This document shows positions 29,682 to 37,933 of a DNA stretch of 64,000 nucleotides, piece after piece. The notes under the pieces were generated by a model. It searched no databases. It had not been told where the DNA came from and saw only the letters and a list, made by a program, of their open reading frames with translations. Source of the stretch: Microbacterium sp. 2FI (GTDB lineage Bacteria > Actinomycetota > Actinomycetes > Actinomycetales > Microbacteriaceae); assembly GCF_005502885.1 (NCBI RefSeq), contig NZ_SCMR01000018.1:24176-88175 (forward strand), written 5' to 3'. Each line of letters starts with the position of its first letter. The first letter of the stretch is position 1. Both the position numbers and the translations under genes were made by a program.

Positions 29682-31325
29682 GTGTTTTCACCCGTGTCCT
29701 CCGCAGAGAGGTTCGTCGCCCAGCCATTCGTCTGCGGGGCGCTGGGCAACGACGTCCACAACCTGTTCCCACGTCTCTTGGCCGCATCCCCAGCACCGGC
29801 AGCGATTCTGTACGACGCCGGGGATGTGAAGTTCGCAGCATCGGCATCCGCCGGGCTCGAGCGGTCGCGCGGCGGCTGGACCTGGGGTCGCTACGTCGCC
29901 CGAGCCACCCGCGCACGCGACGCACATCACGCCCAGAATGAGGTCGGACTCGCGGGACTCTGGCCGGATCCACAAGGTGCGACTTTGCACACTGACTGGC
30001 TCGGAACCCAGGATATTTTCACTCGGTCGATCGGGCGTACGACCTATTGGGCCAACCGTTTGACCCCGCTCGTGGAGTTCTCCACCAGTCCCGTCCATGC
30101 CGATGCTACGGCATGGCGCATGTGCATGATCCTCTCGGGCTTCTGGGCGGGGTCGACTCCCTTCGTCGAAATTACGCGGCTCGATGCCGGCCAGAGTCTG
30201 CGCCTCGAGCGCGGCGAGTTGAGGCTGACCACGGAGCTCCCGTCCTGGTTCACGAATCCGCAAGGTGCGGCGAGCGTGGACGACCTGGCTGCGGCGATCG
30301 AGGGTGCGGTCCCGCGCTCACTGCTGAACCGCTCCGACCTCACGCTCTCGGGCGGGCTCGACTCGAGGTTGATCCTGGCTGCCGGCCTGCACCGCGGAGG
30401 ACCGCGCCCGCGGTCATTCTCGACTCACCACGAGTCGGGTTGGGATGGCGACACCCGTATCGCCGAGGAAGTCGCGCGAGCCGCTCGCCTCGACCACCGG
30501 CTGATCGACTATGGGCCGGACGACTGGCTGAATGCTCGGGAGAAGACGCTCGATCGGCTGGAGCACTCAACCTCGATGCACGCGTGGCTACTGCCGCTCG
30601 CACGCACGATTCACAATGGCCGCGCCGCGCGTGCACCACTGCTCGACGGCCTCGCCGGCGACGTCCTCATGAAGTATCACGACGAGGTTGCGCCCGTCGA
30701 CAGGGATGAGCGGACCCGCAGGGTCTGGGCGACGCTCGGCGCCAACGGGTTCAGTGCCTCAATCGGGCTCCGCCCTGACATCAGGGATGAGTGGGAGAGT
30801 GAAGCGCAGGCGGCATGGCGTCAGCAGATGCGTCGATGGGACGATCATCCATACGCGGAGACCGTGATGCGGCTGCTTACCCGTACGCGCCGCGCGATCG
30901 CTGCTTCGCCGTTTCGGCTGTTCGCACCTGAGCGCCGCGTGCTGACGCCGTTCATCGACCCGGACGTCGTGCGGGTCGCGCTCTCGGTGCCACCGCTCGC
31001 GTCGAGCGACCGCGACCTCCGTCCGAGGGTGCTGCGAGTCCTCGATCCAGCGCTGGCGGATATCAACTCCACTGTCGACCCTGCTGTCAACCAGGGCGCA
31101 TTCGTAGAACGCGGCCCATCGTCGCCGGCGGCGGTGTGGTCGATGGTTCGCGCGATCGACGCCGAACCGTCATCAGCTCGCCTGTTCAACGACGGCGCAC
31201 TGGCGTCTGTCTCCGCCAGAGCTGGCGCGCGAAGCATCCCTCAGTCCGTGCGTCGCGCGGCGATGCTCGCCCATTGGACCGGTAGGTGGCGCACGAAGCT
31301 TGCCCAGCCACTGCGCTTCGACTAG
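29682..31325 (+). CDS. Asparagine-synthase-related ATP-dependent amidotransferase
   Basis: 547 residues. The C-terminal domain is of the asparagine synthase type, with PP-loop LSGGLDSR (about 221-228), which binds ATP and forms an acyl-adenylate, and the second motif LLDGLAGDVLM. The N-terminal 200 residues resemble the class II glutaminase fold in position but lack the catalytic Cys at residue 2, so it may use ammonia, another amine, or a different partner. With UDP-glucose dehydrogenase in the window, amidation of a uronic acid (as proposed for WbpS-type enzymes in O-antigen loci) is the most economical idea; beta-lactam or lasso-peptide chemistry lacks supporting neighbours. The start is GTG 29682, chosen as first in a clean frame; it is not strongly supported by a ribosome site. 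Confidence 0.78.
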   Translation: MFSPVSSAERFVAQPFVCGALGNDVHNLFPRLLAASPAPAAILYDAGDVKFAASASAGLERSRGGWTWGRYVARATRARDAHHAQNEVGLAGLWPDPQGATLHTDWLGTQDIFTRSIGRTTYWANRLTPLVEFSTSPVHADATAWRMCMILSGFWAGSTPFVEITRLDAGQSLRLERGELRLTTELPSWFTNPQGAASVDDLAAAIEGAVPRSLLNRSDLTLSGGLDSRLILAAGLHRGGPRPRSFSTHHESGWDGDTRIAEEVARAARLDHRLIDYGPDDWLNAREKTLDRLEHSTSMHAWLLPLARTIHNGRAARAPLLDGLAGDVLMKYHDEVAPVDRDERTRRVWATLGANGFSASIGLRPDIRDEWESEAQAAWRQQMRRWDDHPYAETVMRLLTRTRRAIAASPFRLFAPERRVLTPFIDPDVVRVALSVPPLASSDRDLRPRVLRVLDPALADINSTVDPAVNQGAFVERGPSSPAAVWSMVRAIDAEPSSARLFNDGALASVSARAGARSIPQSVRRAAMLAHWTGRWRTKLAQPLRFD

Positions 31326-31512
31326 GCGCCCGCAACGGTGACCCGCCCGGCGCGGACCCTGGCGGACTGTCGAGCGGATCGAGCTCGCGGCACTGGAGTC
31401 CGGGCTCCCGCCTCCGCGATGGGCTCGGCTACCGCACCTCCACGGCAGCGAGGCCGCGAACGAGGCTGGCACAAATCAGTCGAGCCAGCACTCGCGGGAC
31501 AGGAAACCGGTA

Positions 31513-31547
31513 GGAGCGAAGCCTAGGACGATTCGTCCTCCGCTCTC
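31513..31547. terminator. Possible bidirectional terminator
   Basis: Imperfect hairpin with inner stem AGGACG-ATT-CGTCCT (31525-31539) and outer GAGCG/CGCTC (31514-31518, 31541-31545). It lies between the convergent amidotransferase gene and the giant repeat protein gene. The remaining 31326-31606 interval holds no gene that I can support. Confidence 0.35.
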
Positions 31548-31572
31548 CTCAATGAGCCCGTTGGCGCTCCGT

Positions 31573-31620
31573 CCCCGGATCGTCGGAGTCCGCGTCATAC
31601 TCCCGCTCACCCCGCGACCG
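31573..31620 (-). other. Vestigial Ig-like repeat running through the stop codon
   Basis: Bases just beyond the stop (31607-31609) still align with the start of the 270-base repeat unit: on the minus strand they read ACTCCGACGATC followed by GGGG, as in the intact units, with small gaps. The array was therefore longer and was cut short by indels that brought in the present TGA. Confidence 0.6.
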
Positions 31621-34600
31621 TCTTGGCTGCACTGGTCTTCGACACCGACGTATACCCAGACTTCGAACCCGTCACCGTCACCGTGATCTGACTGCCCTTG
31701 TCCGCCGCCACAAGGACATACGTCGAAGCAGTCGCACCCGTGATCGCCGCCCCGCCACGCCTCCACTGATACTTCAACGTCACCGTCGCCGGCGCCCACG
31801 TACCCGCGGAAGCCGTCAGCCTCAGACCCACCTTCGCCGTCCCCGAGATCGTCGGAGTCGGCGTCAACGTCAACGTCCCCGCAAGCACCGTCTTGGCTGC
31901 GCTGGTCTTGGACACCGACGTGTACCCAGACTTCGAACCCGTCACCGTCACCGTGACCTGCCGGCCCTTGTCCGCCGCCCCCAGGACATACGTCGAACCA
32001 GTCGCACCCGTGATCGCCGTCCCGTCACGCCTCCACTGATACTTCAGCGTCACCGTCGCCGGACCCCACGTACCCGCGGAAGCCGTCAACTTCAAACCAA
32101 CCTTCGCCGTCCCCGAGATCGTCGGAGTCGGCGTCAACGTCAACGTCCCCGCAAGCACCGTCTTGGCTGCGCTGGTCTTCGACACCGACGTATACCCAGA
32201 CTTCGAACCCGTCACCGTCACCGTGATCTGACTGCCCTTGTCCGCCGCCACAAGGACATACGTCGAAGCAGTCGCACCCGTGATCGCCGCCCCGCCACGC
32301 CTCCACTGATACTTCAACGTCACCGTCGCCGGCGCCCACGTACCCGCGGAAGCCGTCAGCCTCAGACCCACCTTCGCCGTCCCCGAGATCGTCGGAGTCG
32401 GCGTCAACGTCAACGTCCCCGCAAGCACCGTCTTGGCTGCGCTGGTCTTGGACACCGACGTGTACCCAGACTTCGAACCCGTCACCGTCACCGTGACCTG
32501 CCGGCCCTTGTCCGCCGCCCCCAGGACATACGTCGAACCAGTCGCACCCGTGATCGCCGTCCCGTCACGCCTCCACTGATACTTCAGCGTCACCGTCGCC
32601 GGACCCCACGTACCCGCGGAAGCCGTCAACTTCAAACCAACCTTCGCCGTCCCCGAGATCGTCGGAGTCGGCGTCAACGTCAACGTCCCCGCAGCGACCG
32701 TGACCGCGGCCGAGGTGGCGTCGCTGCTGCCGACTCCCTCGACCGTAGCTTTCACCAGCACCGAGATCTGCTTGCCCGCGTCTGATGCCGTGGGCGTGTA
32801 TGCGGGTCCCGTCGCTCCGGTGATCACCGCACCATCGCGCAACCACTGGAACTCATACTCCGCGGGGTCGATAGACCATACGCCCGGCTGTGCCACCAGG
32901 GGCTCGCCAACACGTGCGGACTCCATTCCGACACTTGGCGGCTCAATGTTGATGATGCTGAACTCGCCTGTCGCGACGAACAGTCGGTCCGCCATGCGCG
33001 TTGCCGTCCACGCGGGCCCGGGAATGTGAGACGTGATAGCGCTGAAACCGCCGCTGACGCCCTCGACCGCGGTGATGAGCTCGACGACGTCGGAGTCCTC
33101 CGCGGTGAATGCGCCGACCGAGACGAGTTCGAGGACGCCCCCCAAGTCGATGGCGGATTGCAAGACAAGCGCGGCGGCCGCCGTCGCGATGCCATCGGCT
33201 CGCGTAATTGGCGCTCGCAGAACCGAGGAGTGGTCGAGTGTCAGCCTCTCCACACGCGTAGTGACAGTACTGCCCTCCCCGGGCACGAGTTCGAAGGTGC
33301 CGCGGTTGATGACATCACCCCACCGGCCCGACGCAGAACTGAGCGTGCCCTCGTTCACAACCGGAACATCAATCCACACCAGCGCGGCGTCGTCATCCCG
33401 ATCGTCGACCACGCTGAGGATCCCGCCCGCCTTGTTCACGAACTGATTCGTGCCCGAACCGTTGAGCAACGCAGCTTGATACCAGCCATCCTCGACATCA
33501 TCACGCACCTCAACAGTGCCGAAGTTGGTGAACGAGGCGTCCGAGAAATAGACGAAGTGCTCAACCGTCACCGCACCCCGGTTCACAACCGACGCTTGCA
33601 ACGTCGTCGACCCATACTCCGCGAAATCGACGACAGCACCCTCCCCGAACGTCAACACACCACCCGACACCACGCCCCCACCAAAGACGTAGTGACCAGA
33701 CCGCCCGGGAAGCGTGTAACCGCCAGACGGCACGACGACGTCACCCGCTCGCAACGTGCCCGCACCAGTGACCGAACCACTACTCACCTGCAACCGGGCA
33801 ACATCCGAAGGCTGCCCAGCGGCGACATCCGCAACGAGTTCGAAGGTGCCGCGGTTGATGACATCACCCCACCGGCCCGACGCAGAACTGAGCGTGCCCT
33901 CGTTCACAACCGGAACATCAATCCACACCAGCGCGGCGCCGTCATCCCGATCGTCGACCACGCTGAGGATCCCGCCCGCCTTGTTCACGAACTGATTCGT
34001 GCCCGAACCGTTGAGCAACGCAGCTTGATACCAGCCATCCTCGACATCATCACGCACCTCAACAGTGCCGAAGTTGGTGAACGAGGCGTCCGAGAAATAG
34101 ACGAAGTGCTCAACCGTCACCGCACCCCGGTTCACAACCGACGCCTGCAACGTCGTCGACCCATACTCCGCGAAATCGACGACAGCACCCTCCCCGAACG
34201 TCAACACACCACCCGACACCACGCCCCCACCAAAGACGTAGTGACCAGACCGTGCCGTCAGCGACTTGCCACTCGAGGGTACGACGACATCGGCGAACTG
34301 AAGCACGCCGGCCCCCGAGATCGTGCCGGACTCCACTGCGAACGTCGCGACGTACGTCGGTATGTTCTCGACGCTCTCGGCAGTCACTGCGAAGCGACCG
34401 TTGTTCGTCACCCGATTCCACTGCGCGGACGTCGACGTGATCGTTCCCTCGTTGGTGACCGCCGGCTCGATGTAAACCTGAGACCCGGTCTCGGGAGTCG
34501 CTGCGGTGAAGGTAGCACCGATCTTGTTCACGATCGCCGTCGTCCCGCTGCCGACGTGAATCCGCGCCTGGCCCCATCCACTGGGCTCGACTTGCAGCGA

Positions 34601-37600
34601 GCCGTAGTTCGTGATGCTCGCGCCGTGCAGAGCCAGACCGCCGTCGATCGTCAACTCACCACGATTGATCACGTCGACCGAGACGTTGCCCGACAACGCC
34701 CACCGCACAGTGCTCCCGGCTTCGAACGTACCCGCACCGCCGATCGAACCAGACGATTCGAAGTAGGTGTTGGCGACAAGCGTCCCGTCGAGCGTGATGG
34801 TGCCGCCGCCCGTCAGGAGCCCCGAGACCCGAGCGGTCGTCCCGCCTGGAATAGTCACGGCATGGCCGCCGAGGCACACCCAATCACCGGTCCCTGGCAA
34901 CCGATCCTCGCTCCAGTTGGCGGCCACATTCCAGGCGGCATTGACCGCGCCGTCGAACGCCAGAGAACACTGCGGATACAGGGTGATCTCACGGACTGCC
35001 GCAGCCGAGATCTGCCCAGCAGAGTTCTTCGCATACACCGAGACGCTGTATCGGCCCGGAGAGAGGTCTGTGAGCGAGAATGACGTCTCTCCCGCGGAGA
35101 GGTCGTGCGCACCTGTCGAGGGCGTCGTGCGCACGACATAGCCCGTGAGCACGCCGTCGCCCATGCTGGCCGGCTCCGACCAGCTGACGTTCATGCCGAT
35201 GCCCTCGGATGCACGGGTTACGGTGAGTGCTCGCGGGCCGCCGAAACTCTTCCCGACGAAGACGTTGATCGTGCCCGTCGCGCCCGTACTGTCGCCCACC
35301 GTGATCGTCACGTTGCGACCGCCCGGTTGCGCCGGGACGAACACGCCTGTCGGTGAAACCGAGTCACCGGCGACACCGCCGCGCACGCCCCACGTCTTCG
35401 CTGCATCCTCGCCGTCAGACCTCTTAGCTGTGAGTTGCAACGGCGTTCCCGCCGGTACCTCGGCGCTCGTCGGCGTGATGCTGTAGGACGCACTGGGCGG
35501 TGCATCTATCGTGAACTTCAGGAACCGCTTTACGGCGATAGAGGCCTCGACTGCTCCGTGCACGCCAAACGCGTGGAACGCGAGCCCCGCTTTCACCTCG
35601 ATCACGGGGCCGATCGTCAGGAAGGGCTCGCCCGGCGGAGGAAGGAAGTCGATCTCCGCCTCGAGGCGCGCCTCGAACGACAGACTCGGACCGCCCAGCG
35701 AGTACAGTGACGCGATCGCAATCGCTCTCACGCCCACCGAACCCTTACCCGACAGCGCGAAGCCGGGAAGCGGCCCACCCTTCGCAGTGAGAGGCTCGTT
35801 CTTGTCAATGACGCGAAGTTGGCCGGGCTCGGACGAATCCCACGAAAGGCCGGCCCCGAAGGCAGACGTCGCGTGGACGCCAACGCTGACTTCTCCCGAT
35901 ACTGTCACGAAGATCGGAACCTTGGGTTGCACGACAACGGGGACCAGCCCGATGAAGAAAGTCGACGGCACGCCCCTGAGTTCGGCGATCTCCCACGACT
36001 TCTCACCCTTCAGACCAAGGTTGAACTCCACACTGGTCCTCGTCGCGGCCATCGCGTCGACAGTCACCTTGCTCGCCGATACGCCCAAGCTAAGCGAGAC
36101 ACTCGACTCAATCGAGACCTTGCCCTCGACAAACCCGGGGCCGAACTTCTTCTCGACCGCAAACGATGCGCGGCTGGAGCCAGAGAAGCCCGCATCCACG
36201 GCGAACGGCTCGGCGGTGTGCACACCCTCACTCATCGGCTGGATCCGCGCTCGGGCACCGCGCAGCGGCTCGGCGCCAGGAGACGCTTCGGATGAGGTCG
36301 CCTCGAGATCGGTCGCCATGGACATGGCGTCGAAGACATCGGTCAGCGCAGCATCCGATGTACCGACGATCACGTGGCCAGCATCCGTGACAATGGTCTC
36401 CACCCGGCGCAGGAGGCCTTGGGGAAGCGTCGGACTCGCACCGCCGACGAGGACATCGCCGACCCTCAGAGCCACGACCTGTGCGGGTCCGGGCACCTCC
36501 CACGAGATTGCATCGGCGGTGAGGCCGGCGATCGCCGTAGTTGAACCCTCCGACAGCACAACGGTGGCGTCGCTAACCTGAACATGCGGATTGGCGCCCG
36601 CTGCGCTGGTCGCCGTGGCTCCGGCGCCAGCAGGGTTGGTGGCCACGATCGTGAAGAGGTAGTTGGCGTCAGGGTTCTCGAACTCTGTGGCCCTCACTGC
36701 GGTGTCCGATACTCCCGCGCTCAAGGTGTGTACTGGCGCACCTTCGATCGGCGTCCAGACACCCTCGGAATCCTGCTCGCCCCGCTGGTAGGTGATCGTG
36801 TAGCCGGTGATACTCGCACCGCCGTCGTCCGATGGTGCCTTCCAGGCCACGTCCAGTGCGCCCGCCGCGTCAGGCACGATGGCGAGCCCCTCAGGCGCGC
36901 TAGGCGGATAGATCGCCGATGGGATGGCCGTGGTTGATGCCGCGGGCGAGTCGCCGACGGCATTGCTGGCTACGAGGGACAGTGAGTACTCGACACCGTT
37001 GGTGATGCCGTCGATCGTCGCCGACGTGACATCGGCGCCCACGGTAACGGTACCGGCGACTGCTCCATCCGGGTCGTACGCCGTCACTGAATATGTGAGG
37101 AGCGGCGAGCCCCCGTCATAGCCCGGAGCTGCCCAGGAGACCTCGACGCGCCCGGGACGCCCGAGCGCACCGGTGAAGACGGGAAGGCGGGGCGCGAGAG
37201 CATCCACAGGCACGGCCGGGTTGGATGGACTGCTTGGCTCACTCATTCCGAGTGCGTTCGCGGCGGTGATGACGACGGTATAGGCGACCTGCGCGCACAG
37301 ACCGGTGACGAACGCAGCCGTGGCCTGCGCGTCGGTGGTGACGACGCTCGCCGTCGGCCCGGGGCATGCCTCGGTCGCAGTGCCAGCCACCGGAGTGGCG
37401 ACGATCTCGTACGACTCCACCGCCTCCGATTCATCGGCTGGAAGCCATGACGCCATGACGGAAAGGCCATCGCCTCCGGCGTCGACTATCGTCGGCGCCT
37501 CGGGGATCGCTGTCGGCCCGGGTGCGCTCAGGTTCGACTCGAAGACGGCCCGCGCGGGGACGGGCAGCACGACGAAGAATGCCGCAACGAGAGCCATCGC

Positions 37601-37690
37601 CGCGAGCATTCCCGTGAGGCGCCATCCCATGGCCGGTGCCGAATTGAAGTCGCGGCGCGTGTTCCTCGAGCACACAGTCCCACCACCCAT
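31607..37690 (-). CDS. Giant secreted Fn3 / beta-helix / Ig-like repeat protein
   Basis: 2,027 residues. A signal peptide (MGWRLTGMLAAMALVAAFFV, ending ARA-V) starts at residue 21, so ATG 37630 is a possible true start. Three fibronectin-III domains follow (about 40-340), then a large beta-rich region with glycine-rich segments, a fourth Fn3 at about 830-920, and a region of NRGxVTVE / NFGTVEV strands like an autotransporter-type beta-helix (about 925-1560). Five Ig-like modules end the protein, the last four being 90-residue near-copies. No LPXTG motif or membrane anchor is visible after the last repeat, so it may be secreted or held non-covalently to the wall glycan. Likely roles are adhesion or glycan binding (inference). 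A promoter candidate lies at 37834-37863. Confidence 0.88.
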   Translation of the reverse strand: MGGGTVCSRNTRRDFNSAPAMGWRLTGMLAAMALVAAFFVVLPVPARAVFESNLSAPGPTAIPEAPTIVDAGGDGLSVMASWLPADESEAVESYEIVATPVAGTATEACPGPTASVVTTDAQATAAFVTGLCAQVAYTVVITAANALGMSEPSSPSNPAVPVDALAPRLPVFTGALGRPGRVEVSWAAPGYDGGSPLLTYSVTAYDPDGAVAGTVTVGADVTSATIDGITNGVEYSLSLVASNAVGDSPAASTTAIPSAIYPPSAPEGLAIVPDAAGALDVAWKAPSDDGGASITGYTITYQRGEQDSEGVWTPIEGAPVHTLSAGVSDTAVRATEFENPDANYLFTIVATNPAGAGATATSAAGANPHVQVSDATVVLSEGSTTAIAGLTADAISWEVPGPAQVVALRVGDVLVGGASPTLPQGLLRRVETIVTDAGHVIVGTSDAALTDVFDAMSMATDLEATSSEASPGAEPLRGARARIQPMSEGVHTAEPFAVDAGFSGSSRASFAVEKKFGPGFVEGKVSIESSVSLSLGVSASKVTVDAMAATRTSVEFNLGLKGEKSWEIAELRGVPSTFFIGLVPVVVQPKVPIFVTVSGEVSVGVHATSAFGAGLSWDSSEPGQLRVIDKNEPLTAKGGPLPGFALSGKGSVGVRAIAIASLYSLGGPSLSFEARLEAEIDFLPPPGEPFLTIGPVIEVKAGLAFHAFGVHGAVEASIAVKRFLKFTIDAPPSASYSITPTSAEVPAGTPLQLTAKRSDGEDAAKTWGVRGGVAGDSVSPTGVFVPAQPGGRNVTITVGDSTGATGTINVFVGKSFGGPRALTVTRASEGIGMNVSWSEPASMGDGVLTGYVVRTTPSTGAHDLSAGETSFSLTDLSPGRYSVSVYAKNSAGQISAAAVREITLYPQCSLAFDGAVNAAWNVAANWSEDRLPGTGDWVCLGGHAVTIPGGTTARVSGLLTGGGTITLDGTLVANTYFESSGSIGGAGTFEAGSTVRWALSGNVSVDVINRGELTIDGGLALHGASITNYGSLQVEPSGWGQARIHVGSGTTAIVNKIGATFTAATPETGSQVYIEPAVTNEGTITSTSAQWNRVTNNGRFAVTAESVENIPTYVATFAVESGTISGAGVLQFADVVVPSSGKSLTARSGHYVFGGGVVSGGVLTFGEGAVVDFAEYGSTTLQASVVNRGAVTVEHFVYFSDASFTNFGTVEVRDDVEDGWYQAALLNGSGTNQFVNKAGGILSVVDDRDDGAALVWIDVPVVNEGTLSSASGRWGDVINRGTFELVADVAAGQPSDVARLQVSSGSVTGAGTLRAGDVVVPSGGYTLPGRSGHYVFGGGVVSGGVLTFGEGAVVDFAEYGSTTLQASVVNRGAVTVEHFVYFSDASFTNFGTVEVRDDVEDGWYQAALLNGSGTNQFVNKAGGILSVVDDRDDDAALVWIDVPVVNEGTLSSASGRWGDVINRGTFELVPGEGSTVTTRVERLTLDHSSVLRAPITRADGIATAAAALVLQSAIDLGGVLELVSVGAFTAEDSDVVELITAVEGVSGGFSAITSHIPGPAWTATRMADRLFVATGEFSIINIEPPSVGMESARVGEPLVAQPGVWSIDPAEYEFQWLRDGAVITGATGPAYTPTASDAGKQISVLVKATVEGVGSSDATSAAVTVAAGTLTLTPTPTISGTAKVGLKLTASAGTWGPATVTLKYQWRRDGTAITGATGSTYVLGAADKGRQVTVTVTGSKSGYTSVSKTSAAKTVLAGTLTLTPTPTISGTAKVGLRLTASAGTWAPATVTLKYQWRRGGAAITGATASTYVLVAADKGSQITVTVTGSKSGYTSVSKTSAAKTVLAGTLTLTPTPTISGTAKVGLKLTASAGTWGPATVTLKYQWRRDGTAITGATGSTYVLGAADKGRQVTVTVTGSKSGYTSVSKTSAAKTVLAGTLTLTPTPTISGTAKVGLRLTASAGTWAPATVTLKYQWRRGGAAITGATASTYVLVAADKGSQITVTVTGSKSGYTSVSKTSAAKTVAG
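31612..32691 (-). repeat. Four 270-base Ig-like repeat units in a 540-base higher-order duplication
   Basis: Period is 270 bases; for example, the same string begins at 31831, 32101, 32371 and 32641. Units 1 and 3 match each other almost perfectly, as do units 2 and 4, whereas neighbours differ at many sites. The last event was therefore a duplication of a two-unit block. Each unit encodes a module with TPTISGTAKVG and YQWRR. Confidence 0.9.
33286..34251 (-). repeat. Two near-identical 417-base copies with 549-base period
   Basis: The segment 33286-33702 recurs at 33835-34251 with only a few substitutions. It encodes the stretch from GGVVSGGVLTFGEGAVVDF to NRGTFEL. It is an in-frame (183-codon) tandem duplication inside the beta-helix part of the giant protein. 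Confidence 0.88.
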
Positions 37691-37833
37691 CCGCGCTCTT
37701 CACGGCGCGCTCACGTCGGCGACCAACGCGCCAACGGAGCAATGCGCCATAAGGGTGGCGGCGCAAACGCGTCCCCGACGGCAACCGCTCCCCCTGGAAC
37801 TCGCGCCTCAAACCCCAATCGAGGCGCGCGCTC

Positions 37834-37863
37834 ATGCTACACAGTTCGGTGTTCGCGGCGCAA
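37834..37863 (-). promoter_or_regulatory. Candidate promoter TTGCGC-18-TAGCAT for the giant repeat protein
   Basis: On the minus strand, TTGCGC (37858-37863) and TAGCAT (37834-37839) are 18 bases apart, giving a leader of about 140 bases before ATG 37690. The rest of the 243-base divergent gap holds no gene. Confidence 0.4.
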
Positions 37864-37920
37864 AGAACTGTTGCGGATGGGGAGGATGCGTGACCGATTC
37901 AGAGCTTGAGCCGACCGCAG

Positions 37921-37926
37921 TAGGTT
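37921..37926 (+). promoter_or_regulatory. -10 box TAGGTT for leaderless pyruvyl transferase gene
   Basis: TAGGTT ends seven bases before ATG 37934 with no ribosome site between, which suggests a leaderless mRNA. The surrounding bases resemble 29626-29660. Confidence 0.5.
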
Positions 37927-37933
37927 TGAACCC

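Noticed and set aside
29682..31325. A lasso-peptide or beta-lactam-type biosynthetic gene cluster
   Set aside because: Only the asparagine-synthase-like enzyme is present. There is no precursor peptide, RRE/transglutaminase-type protease or dedicated transporter nearby, and the context is glycan synthesis.
31612..32691. A CRISPR-like or noncoding satellite repeat
   Set aside because: The repeat period is 270 bases, a multiple of three, and each unit encodes a regular Ig-like module in an open frame.
33026..35083. A 685-codon plus-strand frame with apparent internal repeats
   Set aside because: The repeats are just the antisense of the 549-base duplication in the giant protein gene.
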